From Cupriavidus sp. D384 (GTDB taxonomy: Bacteria > Pseudomonadota > Gammaproteobacteria > Burkholderiales > Burkholderiaceae), in the NCBI RefSeq assembly GCF_001652915.1, contig NZ_BBQI01000009.1, positions 124,001 to 188,000 of the forward strand: DNA of 64,000 nt, given 5' to 3'. The position numbers were made by a program, and so were the translations under genes. The notes beneath the pieces were generated by a model. The model did no database searches. It was given only the letters and a program-made list of their open reading frames with translations, and had not been told where the DNA came from. This document shows positions 38,684 to 47,172 of the stretch, one piece after another. The stretch's first letter is position 1. Every line of letters begins with the position of its first letter.

Positions 38684-39955
38684 ATGCAAACCACCCTGGC
38701 CGAATTCCTGCGCAACACGCCCGAAGGCGAAGAGGCGAAATCGATCGTCGGCAAATGCGTGCACTGCGGCTTCTGTACCGCCACCTGCCCCACCTACCAG
38801 CTGCTGGGCGACGAGCTGGATGGCCCGCGCGGCCGCATCTACCTGATGAAGCAGGTGCTGGAAGGCAGCGCGGTGACCGAAAGCACGCGCCTGCACCTGG
38901 ACCGCTGCCTGACCTGCCGCAACTGTGAATCGACCTGTCCGTCGGGGGTTACGTACGGGCGCCTGGTCGACATCGGCCGGCAGATCGTCGATGACCGGCT
39001 GGCCGAACAAGGTGTGCAGCGGCCCGCGAAGCAGCGCATTGCGCGCTGGATGCTGCGCGAGGGCCTGACGCGCCCCGGACTGTTCGGCCCGGCGCTCAAG
39101 CTGGGCCAGATCGTGCGGCCGCTGTTGCCGCAGACGCTGCGCAACAAGGTTCCCGCCCATCCGACCCCGCCGGGCACCTGGCCGCGCAATGAACATCCGC
39201 GCAAGATGTTGTTGCTCGACGGCTGCGTGCAGCCCGCAATGTCGCCCAACATCAATGCCGCGACGGCACGTGTGTTCGACAAACTTGGTGTGCAACTGGT
39301 GTTGGCGCGCGAGGCCGGATGTTGTGGCGCCATCCGCTTCCACACGGGCGACCATGCAGGCGGACTCGACAATATGCGCGCCAATATCGATGCCTGGTGG
39401 CCGCATATCCAGGCCGGCGCCGAGGCCATTGTCATGACGGCGTCGGGCTGCGGCGCGATGGTCAAGGATTACGGCCACTTGCTGCGCAACGATCCGAAGT
39501 ACGCCGAACGCGCCGCACGCGTGTCGGCGCTGACGCGCGACCTGTCGGAGCTGCTGCCCGATTTTGCCGACGACCTGCACCGCCTGGCCGGCGCGGTGCC
39601 GCGCGACGGCCGCCGCGTGGCGTGGCATCCGCCCTGCACGCTGCAGCACGGCCAGCAGATCCGCGGCAAGGTGGAAGCCCTGCTGACGCGCCTGGGCGTG
39701 GATGTGCGGCTCTGCGCCGACAGCCACCTGTGCTGCGGCTCGGCCGGCACGTACTCGGTGTTGCAGCCGGAACTGTCATACAAGCTCCGCGACGACAAGC
39801 TGAACAAACTGCAGGCCACGTCGCCCGATGCCATCGCCACGGCCAATATCGGATGCATCACGCACCTGCAAAGCGGCACCGAGACGCCGGTGATCCACTG
39901 GGTGGAACTGGTGGACCGGATGCTGGCACCGACGGTGGCGGTGCAGGCGGCCTAG
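38684..39955 (+). CDS. glcF: Glycolate oxidase iron-sulfur subunit GlcF
   Basis: Electron-transfer subunit passing electrons from GlcDE to the quinone pool. The 423-residue protein has two N-terminal 4Fe-4S motifs (CVHCGFCTATCP from residue 25 and CLTCRNCESTCP from about residue 75) and two CCG-type cysteine-rich domains (AREAGCCGAIRFHTGDH and DSHLCCGSAGTYS). The latter bind a heme or iron-sulfur centre in related HdrD/GlpC proteins. It completes glcDEF. The following 255 bp carry two REP-like palindromes before lrgA. Confidence 0.95.
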   Translation: MQTTLAEFLRNTPEGEEAKSIVGKCVHCGFCTATCPTYQLLGDELDGPRGRIYLMKQVLEGSAVTESTRLHLDRCLTCRNCESTCPSGVTYGRLVDIGRQIVDDRLAEQGVQRPAKQRIARWMLREGLTRPGLFGPALKLGQIVRPLLPQTLRNKVPAHPTPPGTWPRNEHPRKMLLLDGCVQPAMSPNINAATARVFDKLGVQLVLAREAGCCGAIRFHTGDHAGGLDNMRANIDAWWPHIQAGAEAIVMTASGCGAMVKDYGHLLRNDPKYAERAARVSALTRDLSELLPDFADDLHRLAGAVPRDGRRVAWHPPCTLQHGQQIRGKVEALLTRLGVDVRLCADSHLCCGSAGTYSVLQPELSYKLRDDKLNKLQATSPDAIATANIGCITHLQSGTETPVIHWVELVDRMLAPTVAVQAA

Positions 39956-39981
39956 TGTCGTTTGTCGTGGTCGAGTTGCCT

Positions 39982-40007
39982 CCCCTGTCCCGCTCGGCGG
40001 GAAGGGG
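39982..40007. repeat. REP-like palindrome after glcF (first)
   Basis: CCCCTGTCCCGC pairs with GCGGGAAGGGG across a short loop. Its right flank (GGAGCAGAGGGCAAGCG) matches in inverse the left part of the element at 28107. Confidence 0.7.
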
Positions 40008-40075
40008 TTGGAGCAGAGGGCAAGCGTTTCACCACAAGAAACGCGTTCCTGCCGCAACGGCCCGCCCGCTCTATC

Positions 40076-40103
40076 GCCCCTGCCCTACAAGTGGGAGAGG
40101 GGC
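40076..40103. repeat. REP-like palindrome after glcF (second)
   Basis: GCCCCTGCCCT pairs imperfectly with GGGAGAGGGGC, followed by GCGCAAACCC. With the first copy 69 bp away it forms an imperfect pair between glcF and lrgA. Confidence 0.65.
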
Positions 40104-40210
40104 GCAAACCCGAGAATCCGGGTACCGCTTGATGCGTCATCTTGCACGCATCTTGTACGGGAGTACCATGTCGGCACATTTGATCCCATTTGGTCTCCCA
40201 AGCTGCCCCC

Positions 40211-40597
40211 ATGCTCCAGACGTTTGCCATTCTGCTGGTCTTCCAGACCGTGGGCGAGGTCATCAGCTATGCGCTGCGCCTGCCCGTGCCCGGTCCCGTG
40301 ATCGGCATGCTGCTGCTGTTCGGCTGGCTGGTATTCGACAACCGGCTGCTGCCCGTGATCCAGGGCGCTGCCAATGACCTGCTCAAGCACCTGTCGCTGC
40401 TGTTCGTGCCGGCCGGTGTCGGCATTATGGTGCATGCCAACCGCATCGGCAGCGAATGGATGCCGATCGTCATCGCGCTGGTGATCTCGACCTGGGTGGC
40501 CATCGCCGTCACCGCGCTGGTCACGCGCGCGCTGATGCGCAAGCCGCCGGCGGGGCAGCCATCCACCGATGCCGTGGAAGGAGGCGCCCAGCCATGA
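40211..40597 (+). CDS. lrgA: CidA/LrgA family membrane protein
   Basis: A 128-residue protein with four hydrophobic segments. Family motifs are LRLPVPGPVIGMLLLFG and HLSLLFVPAGVGIM. The family was described as holin-like in Staphylococcus, and later members transport pyruvate; the plant chloroplast glycolate/glycerate carrier is an LrgA-LrgB fusion. The ATG at 40211 is preferred over an in-frame start seven codons earlier. It overlaps lrgB by ATGA. A possible promoter (TTGCAC, 16 bases, TACCAT at 40142-40169) lies upstream. Confidence 0.93.
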   Translation: MLQTFAILLVFQTVGEVISYALRLPVPGPVIGMLLLFGWLVFDNRLLPVIQGAANDLLKHLSLLFVPAGVGIMVHANRIGSEWMPIVIALVISTWVAIAVTALVTRALMRKPPAGQPSTDAVEGGAQP

Positions 40598-41319
40598 TGT
40601 CGCCGCGTCTCAATGAAATCTGGGTGTACCTGGCCGCCAGTCCGCTGATCGGGCTGACCGCCACGCTGATCGCCTATGTGTTCGCCTTCCGCATCTACGA
40701 GCGCGCCAGGTTCTCGCCGCTGGCGAATCCGGTGATGATCTCGGTGGCTATCCTGGTCACGGTGCTGACCGTGACCGGCACGCCCTACAAGACCTATTTC
40801 GACGGCGCGCAGTTCGTGCACTTCCTGCTGGGCCCGGCCACCGTGGCGCTGGCCGTGCCGCTGTACACCCAGCTGCCGAAGCTGCGCAGCCATGTGCTGC
40901 CGCTGCTGGCGGGCCTGCTGGCGGGGTCGGTGGCGGCCGTGGTGTCGGCAGTGGGCATCGCCTACCTGCTCGGCGCATCGCCCGAGGTGGTGCGGTCGCT
41001 GGCGCCGAAATCGGTAACGATCCCCATCGCGATGGGCGTGTCGGAGAAAATCGGCGGCCTGCCGTCGCTGACCGCCGTGCTGGTGATGGCAACCGGCATC
41101 ATCGGCGCGGTCAGCGCCACCGGCCTGCTGAACCTGCTGCGGGTGCGCGACTACACCGTGCGTGGCTTTGCCACCGGCGTGGCCGCCCACGGCATCGGCA
41201 CCGCCCGCGCATTCCAGGTGAGCCAGGAAGCCGGTGCGTTCTCGGCGCTGGGCATGGGCCTGAACGGCGTGCTGACGGCCATCCTGGTGCCGGTGATGGC
41301 CGCCTGGATGCCCCACTGA
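40594..41319 (+). CDS. lrgB: CidB/LrgB family membrane protein
   Basis: Partner of LrgA: a 241-residue membrane protein with about seven hydrophobic segments. Signature stretches are FLLGPATVALAVPLYTQLPKLRSH and LAPKSVTIPIAMGVSEKIGGLPSLTAVLVMATGIIGA, plus GTARAFQVSQEAGAFSALGMGLNGVLTA. It starts inside the lrgA stop with a Shine-Dalgarno sequence GGAAGGAGGC upstream, so the two proteins are made together. There is no LytTR-type regulator nearby, unlike the Staphylococcus locus. Confidence 0.94.
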   Translation: MMSPRLNEIWVYLAASPLIGLTATLIAYVFAFRIYERARFSPLANPVMISVAILVTVLTVTGTPYKTYFDGAQFVHFLLGPATVALAVPLYTQLPKLRSHVLPLLAGLLAGSVAAVVSAVGIAYLLGASPEVVRSLAPKSVTIPIAMGVSEKIGGLPSLTAVLVMATGIIGAVSATGLLNLLRVRDYTVRGFATGVAAHGIGTARAFQVSQEAGAFSALGMGLNGVLTAILVPVMAAWMPH

Positions 41320-41404
41320 CGCCCCTGACATGCTCCTGACAGCACGCTGTCAGGAGTGCCCGCGCATCATCCGGTCTCCCGACATGACGAAGAGGAGAGC
41401 CACC

Positions 41405-41809
41405 ATGGCCAACCCGTCCAATGCCCTGGTCAACTGGCTGGAAATCCCGGTGACCGACATGAAGCGCGCGATGCAGTTCTATGAAACCGTGTTCGAGCAT
41501 CCGCTGCGTCGCGGCATGGTCGGCGATCTCGACATCGCGGTGTTCACCCATGCCGAATCGGCCGGCGCACTGGTGCGCGGCGAGCAGTACCGGTCCAGCG
41601 CGTTCTACGGCCCGGTGCCGTATTTCAACGCACCGCAACTCGACGATGTGCTGGCACGCGTGACCTACGCCGGCGGCCGCACCGTGCGCGGGCCCGTGCA
41701 GTTGCCCGACAACATGGGCCGCTTCGCCCATATCACCGACAGCGAAGGCAACCGGATCGGCCTGCACGAGCCGGCCATGGTTGCCGCACCCGCCGCCGTC
41801 GCGCACTGA
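41405..41809 (+). CDS. VOC superfamily protein
   Basis: A 134-residue glyoxalase-fold protein beginning MANPSNALVNWLEIPVTDMKRAMQFYETVFEHPL, with the second half ending NMGRFAHITDSEGNRIGLHEPA, where the glutamate corresponds to a metal ligand in the family. Substrate unknown. GAGGAGAGC precedes the ATG at 41405. The WYL-domain regulator follows 7 bp later, so the two form an operon and the regulator probably senses a related ligand. Confidence 0.87.
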   Translation: MANPSNALVNWLEIPVTDMKRAMQFYETVFEHPLRRGMVGDLDIAVFTHAESAGALVRGEQYRSSAFYGPVPYFNAPQLDDVLARVTYAGGRTVRGPVQLPDNMGRFAHITDSEGNRIGLHEPAMVAAPAAVAH

Positions 41810-41816
41810 CACCGCC

Positions 41817-42509
41817 ATGAGCCGACGCGCCGACCGCCTCTTCCAGATCGTGCAGGTCCTGCGCGGGCGCCGCCTGACCACGGCGGCACTGCTCGCGCAG
41901 CGGCTGGGCGTGTCCGAGCGCACGGTCTACCGCGATATCCAGGCGCTGTCGCTGTCAGGCGTGCCCGTGGAGGGCGAAGCCGGCATCGGCTACCGCCTGC
42001 GGCCGGACTACGATGTACCGCCGCTGATGTTCACGTCGATGGAAGTCGAGGCCATGGTGGCGGGCCTGCGCCTGCTCAAGGCCTGGGGAGGCGGCGCACT
42101 GGCCGCCGCGGCCGAGCCGTCGCTGGAAAAGCTGATGGCCGCCCTGCCGCCGCAGCGGCGCCTGGCCGCGCAGCAGAGCCGCATCTTCGCGCCCGAGTAC
42201 GCCAACCACCCCGCCGTGCGCGAGGCGTTCGACATCGTCCACACGGCCATCGGCGCGCAGCGGCTGCTGCAGATCGACTACAGCGACGCGCAGCAGCGCG
42301 ACACGGTGCGCGTGGTGCAACCGCTCGGGCTGTTCTTCTGGGGCAATGTCTGGCTGGTGGCGGCCTGGTGCACGGCGCGCGAGGATTACCGCAGCTTCCG
42401 GCTGGACCGCTGCCGCAAGCTGACCATGCTCAACGAGCGTTTCCACGAGACGCCGGAGCGTTCGCTCAATGGCTTCCTGCGCGCGGTTCGCGCCGACTCG
42501 CACGGCTGA
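41817..42509 (+). CDS. YafY-family transcriptional regulator (HTH plus WYL domain)
   Basis: A 230-residue regulator. The N-terminal HTH_11 domain covers about residues 1-55 (MSRRADRLFQIVQVLRGRRLTTAALLAQRLGVSERTVYRDIQAL). The C-terminal WYL domain, from about residue 135, has LQIDYSDAQQRDTVRVVQPLGLFFWGNVWLVAAWC. WYL domains bind small ligands or nucleic acids. It is directly downstream of the VOC gene and likely controls that operon. Convergent with the glutathione peroxidase gene. Confidence 0.9.
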   Translation: MSRRADRLFQIVQVLRGRRLTTAALLAQRLGVSERTVYRDIQALSLSGVPVEGEAGIGYRLRPDYDVPPLMFTSMEVEAMVAGLRLLKAWGGGALAAAAEPSLEKLMAALPPQRRLAAQQSRIFAPEYANHPAVREAFDIVHTAIGAQRLLQIDYSDAQQRDTVRVVQPLGLFFWGNVWLVAAWCTAREDYRSFRLDRCRKLTMLNERFHETPERSLNGFLRAVRADSHG

Positions 42510-42542
42510 AAAGGCCGGCGGCTGCGGCCGGCCGTGGCAGAT

Positions 42543-43037
42543 TCAGGCGCCCGGATCGTTCAGCAGCGTCTCGATATCGCCGCGGATTTCGTCAGGCTTG
42601 GTGGTCGGTGCGTAGCGCTTGAAGATCGTGCCGTCGCGGCGCAGCAGGAACTTGGTGAAGTTCCACTTGATCGCCTGCGTGCCCAGCAGCCCGGGCTTTT
42701 CCGACGTCAGCCACTTGTAGAGCGGGTGCGCGTCGGCGCCATTGACGTCGATCTTGCCGAACATCGGAAAGGTGACGTGGAAACGCGATTCGCAGAACGC
42801 CCCGATCTGTTCGGCATCGCCCGGCTCCTGCTTGCCGAACTGGTTGCACGGAAAGCCCAGCACGTCGAAGCCGCGCGTCTGGTACGTGTCCTGCAGCGTC
42901 TGCAGGCCCGCGTACTGGGGCGTGAAGCCGCACTCGCTGGCCGTGTTGACGATCAGCAGCACCTTGCCCTGGAAGTCGGCCAGCGGCACTGGCTGGCCCG
43001 CCAGCGAACTGGCTTCGAACTGGTAGACGTTGCTCAT
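42543..43037 (-). CDS. Glutathione peroxidase family protein
   Basis: Thiol peroxidase of 164 residues that reduces hydroperoxides. The peroxidatic cysteine is C36 in VNTASECGFTPQYAGLQ (Cys rather than selenocysteine). The partner residues are in FPCNQFGKQEPG and WNFTKFLL, the Gln/Trp/Asn triad region. Many bacterial members use thioredoxin instead of glutathione. The ATG at 43037 is preceded by CAGGAGACCGACG. It lies downstream of nothing in the same operon; pilU is 55 bp upstream in the same direction. Confidence 0.92.
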   Translation of the reverse strand: MSNVYQFEASSLAGQPVPLADFQGKVLLIVNTASECGFTPQYAGLQTLQDTYQTRGFDVLGFPCNQFGKQEPGDAEQIGAFCESRFHVTFPMFGKIDVNGADAHPLYKWLTSEKPGLLGTQAIKWNFTKFLLRRDGTIFKRYAPTTKPDEIRGDIETLLNDPGA

Positions 43038-43092
43038 CGTCGGTCTCCTGATGGGTGATGGGCGCAAGGATACCGCGCCCCGGCCGCCCGCG

Positions 43093-44232
43093 TCAGATCA
43101 CATTCAGGTGTTCGGTGCCGGCCCCGAGGTCGGTGTCGCGGTGCCGCGCGCTGTGGAGCTTGATCATCAGGCGCAGGTCGTTCAGCGAGTCGGCGTTCTT
43201 GAGCGCATCCTCGTACGCGATCTTCTCGGACTCGTACAGCTCGAACAGCGCCTGGTCGAACGAGATCATGCCCTGTTCGCGCGATTTCTTGATGACTTCC
43301 TTCAGCTCGTGGATCTCGCCCTTGAAGATCAGGTCGGCCACCAGCGGCGTGCCGATCATGATTTCCACGGCCGGCACCCGGCCCTTGCGGCCGGCGCGCG
43401 GCAACAGGCGCTGCGAGATCATCGCCTTCAGGTTCAGCGACAGGTCGATCAGCAGCTGCTGGCGCTTTTCCTCGGGGAAGAAGTTGACGATCCGGTCGAT
43501 GGCCTGGTTGGCGTTGTTCGCGTGCAGCGTCGCCAGGCAAAGGTGGCCCGTTTCGGCATACTGCATCGCATATTCCATGGTCTCGCGGTCGCGGATTTCG
43601 CCGATCAGGATCACGTCGGGGGCCTGGCGCAGCGTGTTCTTCAGCGCGATGTGCCACGACTCGGTGTCGATGCCCACCTCGCGCTGCGTGACGATGCAGT
43701 TCTGGTGCGCGTGCACGTATTCGATCGGGTCCTCGATCGTGATGATGTGGCCGTACGAATGCGCATTGCGGTGGTCCAGCATGGCCGCCAGCGAGGTCGA
43801 CTTGCCCGAACCCGTGGCGCCGGTCACGATCACCAGCCCGCGCTTGGACATCACGATGTCATGGAGCGACGACGGCAGGTCCAGGTCTTCCACCGACGGG
43901 ATGCGCGTGTTGATGGTACGCACCACCATGCCGGCGCGGCCTTGCTGGATGAACGCCGACACCCGGAAGCGGCCCGCATTGGGCGCCGTGATGGCGAAGT
44001 TGCATTCGCGCGTGTCGTCGAATTCCTTCACCTGGCGTTCGTTCATGATCGAACGCACCAGGCCCAGCGCCTGCGTCGGGTTCAGCGGCTGCTGCGATAC
44101 GGGCGTGATCTTGCCGTCGACCTTGATGGCCGGCGGGAATTCGGAGGTGATGAAGAGGTCCGAGCCGCGGTTGTTCACCATCAGCTCGAGCAGGTCGTTG
44201 ATGTACTTCGATGCAGATTCGCGGTCGAGCAT
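43093..44232 (-). CDS. pilU: Type IV pilus accessory ATPase PilU
   Basis: Retraction-associated ATPase that works with PilT on pilus depolymerisation. The 379-residue protein begins MLDRESASKYINDLLELMVNNRGSDLF. It has the Walker A GATGSGKST, the Asp box ITIEDPIEYVH, Walker B APDVILIGEIRDRET and His box ATLHANNANQAIDRI. The C-terminus (DTDLGAGTEHLNVI) and length distinguish it from PilT. The ATG at 44232 is preferred; an upstream in-frame start runs into the intergenic repeat. It follows pilT in the same direction at 129 bp, with a structured repeat in the gap. Confidence 0.94.
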   Translation of the reverse strand: MLDRESASKYINDLLELMVNNRGSDLFITSEFPPAIKVDGKITPVSQQPLNPTQALGLVRSIMNERQVKEFDDTRECNFAITAPNAGRFRVSAFIQQGRAGMVVRTINTRIPSVEDLDLPSSLHDIVMSKRGLVIVTGATGSGKSTSLAAMLDHRNAHSYGHIITIEDPIEYVHAHQNCIVTQREVGIDTESWHIALKNTLRQAPDVILIGEIRDRETMEYAMQYAETGHLCLATLHANNANQAIDRIVNFFPEEKRQQLLIDLSLNLKAMISQRLLPRAGRKGRVPAVEIMIGTPLVADLIFKGEIHELKEVIKKSREQGMISFDQALFELYESEKIAYEDALKNADSLNDLRLMIKLHSARHRDTDLGAGTEHLNVI

Positions 44233-44271
44233 GGTCTGTCCTTGTTTGCCGGGAAACCGTTTCAGGGTGAA

Positions 44272-44361
44272 GCGAAGCGGTTCTGGCCAGGCGGGCGGCC
44301 GCTGACAGTACAAAACGTACCGCACGGCCGCCCAACGACGCCAGAATCAGCCTGCGGTTTC
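44272..44361. repeat. Nested-hairpin intergenic repeat, copy 2
   Basis: Outer stem GGTTCTGGC (44279-44287) with GCCAGAATC (44340-44348), middle stem GGGCGGCCG (44293-44301) with CGGCCGCCC (44325-44333), inner stem GTAC (44308-44311) with GTAC (44317-44320). The same layout as copy 1 at 7085-7177, with different but paired middle-stem bases. It lies between pilT and pilU. Confidence 0.75.
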
Positions 44362-45405
44362 CTAGCCCGCGAAGGCGTCGGGATTCTTCGCGATCGCCTT
44401 GGCATCGTTGAAGTTGATCATGCCGCGCTTGATCAGGTCGCTCAGGCACTGGTCCAGCGTCTGCATGCCCATGCCGCTGGACGTCTGCATCATCGAGTAC
44501 ATCTGCGCGATCTTGTTCTCGCGGATCAGGTGGCGGATGGCGGGCGTGGCGATCATGATCTCGTGCGCGGCAGTACGGCCGTTGCCGTCGCGTGTCTTGA
44601 GCAGCGTCTGCGAGATCACCGCTTCCAGCGATTCGGACAGCATGGTGCGGACCATGTCCTTTTCCTCGGGCGGGAACACGTCCACCACCCGGTCGATGGT
44701 CTTGGCGGCCGAGCTCGTGTGCAGCGTGGCAAAGACCAGGTGGCCGGTTTCCGCCGCGGTCAGCGCCAGCCGGATCGTTTCCAGGTCACGCAATTCGCCC
44801 ACCAGGATCACGTCCGGGTCTTCACGCAGCGCCGAACGCAGCGCGTTGGCAAACGAATGCGTGTGCGGCCCCAGTTCGCGCTGGTTGATCAGGCTTTTCT
44901 TGGAGTTATGGACAAATTCGATCGGGTCCTCCACCGTGAGGATGTGGCCCATGTCGTTTTCGTTGCGATGGTCGACCATCGCCGCCAGCGTGGTGGACTT
45001 GCCCGAACCGGTCGGCCCCGTCACCAGCACCAGCCCGCGCGGCTTCATGCACAGGTCGGCGAACACCGCCGGCGCGTGCAGGTCGTCGAGCGTCAGCACT
45101 TTCGATGGAATGGTACGAAATACGGCGGCCGAACCGCGCTGCGTGGTATAGGCGTTGACCCGGAAACGGGACAGGCCCGAAATCTCGAACGAGAAATCGA
45201 CCTCCAGCCGTTCTTCATAGGATTTGCGCTGAACGTCGCTCATGATGTCGTACACCATGGCGTGAACGTCCTTGTGCGTCATGGCCGCGACGTTGATGCG
45301 GCGCATGTCCCCGTGAATACGCACCATCGGCGGCATATCGGCCGAGAGGTGAAGATCGGAAGCCTTGTTCTTGACCGCGAAGGCCAGAAGCTGTGCGATG
45401 TCCAT
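44362..45405 (-). CDS. pilT: Type IV pilus retraction ATPase PilT
   Basis: Hexameric motor for pilus retraction and twitching. The 347-residue protein begins MDIAQLLAFAVKNKASDLHLSADMPP. It has Walker A GPTGSGKST, Asp box LTVEDPIEFVH, Walker B DPDVILVGELRDLET and His box ATLHTSSAAKTIDRV. The PilT-specific AIRHLIRENK motif near the C-terminus is required for retraction. Divergent from yggS, the common arrangement of pilT and yggS. Confidence 0.97.
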   Translation of the reverse strand: MDIAQLLAFAVKNKASDLHLSADMPPMVRIHGDMRRINVAAMTHKDVHAMVYDIMSDVQRKSYEERLEVDFSFEISGLSRFRVNAYTTQRGSAAVFRTIPSKVLTLDDLHAPAVFADLCMKPRGLVLVTGPTGSGKSTTLAAMVDHRNENDMGHILTVEDPIEFVHNSKKSLINQRELGPHTHSFANALRSALREDPDVILVGELRDLETIRLALTAAETGHLVFATLHTSSAAKTIDRVVDVFPPEEKDMVRTMLSESLEAVISQTLLKTRDGNGRTAAHEIMIATPAIRHLIRENKIAQMYSMMQTSSGMGMQTLDQCLSDLIKRGMINFNDAKAIAKNPDAFAG

Positions 45406-45515
45406 CTATAATGACCCCACCCTAAAGAGGCCCTGGCCGAATATCGATCTGGCGGGCCTTCACAGGTTTATTGTTGTACTTCTAGTTTTACTTCTTGGAA
45501 TATTTCCGCTGGATT

Positions 45516-46205
45516 ATGTCTGTAATCGCCGCCAACTTGCAAGCCGTGAAAAATGACATCGCGGCGGCCGCACAACAAGCCGGGAGGGCGCCTGCAGATG
45601 TCATATTGCTGGCGGTTTCCAAGACGGTTTCGGCGGATCGGGTCCGCGAGGCCTTCGACGCCGGCCAGCGGGCTTTCGGCGAGAACTATGTCCAGGAAGG
45701 GGTGGAGAAGATTGCCGCGCTGGACGCCCTGCGCAGCCAGATCCAGTGGCACTTCATCGGCCCCCTGCAAAGCAACAAGACGCGGCCGGTGGCCGAGCAG
45801 TTCGACTGGGTCCATGCCGTCGACCGGCTGAAGATCGCCGAGCGGCTGTCCGCCCAGCGTCCGGCCGGCATGCCGCCGCTGCAGGTCTGCATCCAGGTCA
45901 ATATCAGCGACGAAGACACCAAGAGCGGCGTGGCGCCGGCCGAGGTGCCGGCACTGGCCCAGGCCATCGCGGCACTGCCGAACCTGCAACTGCGCGGCCT
46001 GATGGCCATTCCGGCACCGGCGGCCGACCCGGACGCCCAGCGTCAACCGTTTGCCGCCCTTCGTGCGTTGCTTGATCAACTACGGCATTCCGGGCTAAAG
46101 GTGGACACGCTCTCGATGGGCATGTCCGCCGACATGGACGCGGCCATTGCCGAGGGCGCCACGCTGGTGCGTATCGGCACCGCGATTTTCGGCGCGCGGA
46201 GCTGA
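45516..46205 (+). CDS. yggS: YggS family PLP-binding protein
   Basis: A 229-residue single-domain PLP protein involved in vitamin B6 homeostasis, with no known catalytic turnover. The PLP lysine is in LLAVSKTV (about residue 36). Family stretches are FGENYVQEGVEKI, WHFIGPLQSNKTRPVAE and LSMGMSADMDAAIAEGATLVRIGTAIFGAR. The start at 45516 is chosen because a seven-codon upstream extension is not family-like. A TATAAT at 45407-45412 is a possible -10. proC follows at 96 bp, as often seen. Confidence 0.95.
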   Translation: MSVIAANLQAVKNDIAAAAQQAGRAPADVILLAVSKTVSADRVREAFDAGQRAFGENYVQEGVEKIAALDALRSQIQWHFIGPLQSNKTRPVAEQFDWVHAVDRLKIAERLSAQRPAGMPPLQVCIQVNISDEDTKSGVAPAEVPALAQAIAALPNLQLRGLMAIPAPAADPDAQRQPFAALRALLDQLRHSGLKVDTLSMGMSADMDAAIAEGATLVRIGTAIFGARS

Positions 46206-46301
46206 TGGCTCCCGACAGGGTCCGCGCCGGCCTTTCGCAACCCCCCATGACATGAAAAAAAGCCAGCCGACACGTATCGCGCTGGCAGACCAGGAAACTT
46301 G

Positions 46302-47120
46302 ATGCTCGATTCCCTCACCTTCGGCTTCCTCGGCGGCGGCAACATGGCCTCTGCCCTGATCGGCGGCCTGGTGGCCCGTGGCGTGCCGGCCGGCTCGATC
46401 CGCGTGGTCGATCCCTCGGAAGATGCCCGCCAGCGCCTGTCGCAGAGCGGCGTAAAGGCCCTGGCCGCGCCCGATGCCGCCTTCGGCGCCAGCAACGTGA
46501 TCGTGCTGGCCGTCAAACCGCAGCAATTCCGCGATGCCATCGCCCCGCTGGTGCCGCTGCTGACCGACAACCTGATCATCAGCGTCGCGGCCGGCATCCG
46601 GCTGCAGGACGTAGCCCGTTGGATGGGCCGCACGCGCCTGGTGCGCGCCATGCCGAACACGCCGGCGCTGGCCGGCATGGGCATGACCGGGCTGGCCGCA
46701 GCCCCCGGACTGTCGGGCGCCGACCGCGATATCGCCACGGCCGTGGCCGAAGCCGTCGGCCAGTGCGTCTGGGTGGAGAACGACGACCAGATCGACGCCG
46801 TCACCGCGATCTCGGGCAGCGGCCCGGCCTATGTCTTCTATTTTGTCGAGGCCATGGAGCGTGCGGCCGTTGAAATGGGGTTGTCCGCCGAACAGGGCCG
46901 GAAACTGGCCGTGGAAACGTTCCGCGGAGCGGCGGCGCTGGCTGCCGAGTCGCCCGAGCCCGTGGCCACGCTGCGCGAGCGCGTCACGTCCAAGGGCGGC
47001 ACGACCTATGCCGCCGTGACGGCGATGGACGCCAGCGGCATGAAGGACGCCTTCGTCAAGGCCATGCACGCCGCCGCCGCGCGCGGGCGCGAGATGGGCG
47101 CGGAGTTCGGCAAGGATTGA
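46302..47120 (+). CDS. proC: Pyrroline-5-carboxylate reductase
   Basis: Last step of proline synthesis, reducing P5C with NAD(P)H. The 272-residue protein has the N-terminal Rossmann motif FGFLGGGNMASALIGGL, VIVLAVKPQQF, and the C-terminal signature AVTAISGSGPAYVFYFVEAME and SKGGTTYAAVTAMD. The ATG at 46302 is used rather than the TTG three bases earlier. It follows yggS in the same direction and is followed by a REP-like palindrome. Confidence 0.96.
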   Translation: MLDSLTFGFLGGGNMASALIGGLVARGVPAGSIRVVDPSEDARQRLSQSGVKALAAPDAAFGASNVIVLAVKPQQFRDAIAPLVPLLTDNLIISVAAGIRLQDVARWMGRTRLVRAMPNTPALAGMGMTGLAAAPGLSGADRDIATAVAEAVGQCVWVENDDQIDAVTAISGSGPAYVFYFVEAMERAAVEMGLSAEQGRKLAVETFRGAAALAAESPEPVATLRERVTSKGGTTYAAVTAMDASGMKDAFVKAMHAAAARGREMGAEFGKD

Positions 47121-47130
47121 CGTTGCTGGC

Positions 47131-47159
47131 GCCCCTTTCCCGCCGTGCGGGAAAGGGGC
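47131..47159. repeat. REP-like palindrome between proC and ubiA
   Basis: GCCCCTTTCCCGC (47131-47143) and its exact complement (47147-47159) flank a 3-nt loop. It is the most perfect of the CCCTnTCCCGC-type elements in this window and could act as a terminator for both converging genes. Confidence 0.8.
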
Positions 47160-47172
47160 GCAGGAATCGAGG

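Noticed and set aside
36518..39727. A 1069-codon minus-strand frame opposite the channel, glcE and glcF
   Set aside because: It has no recognisable domain, is rich in Arg/Gln/His/Gly, and mirrors the codon bias of three well-supported plus-strand genes.
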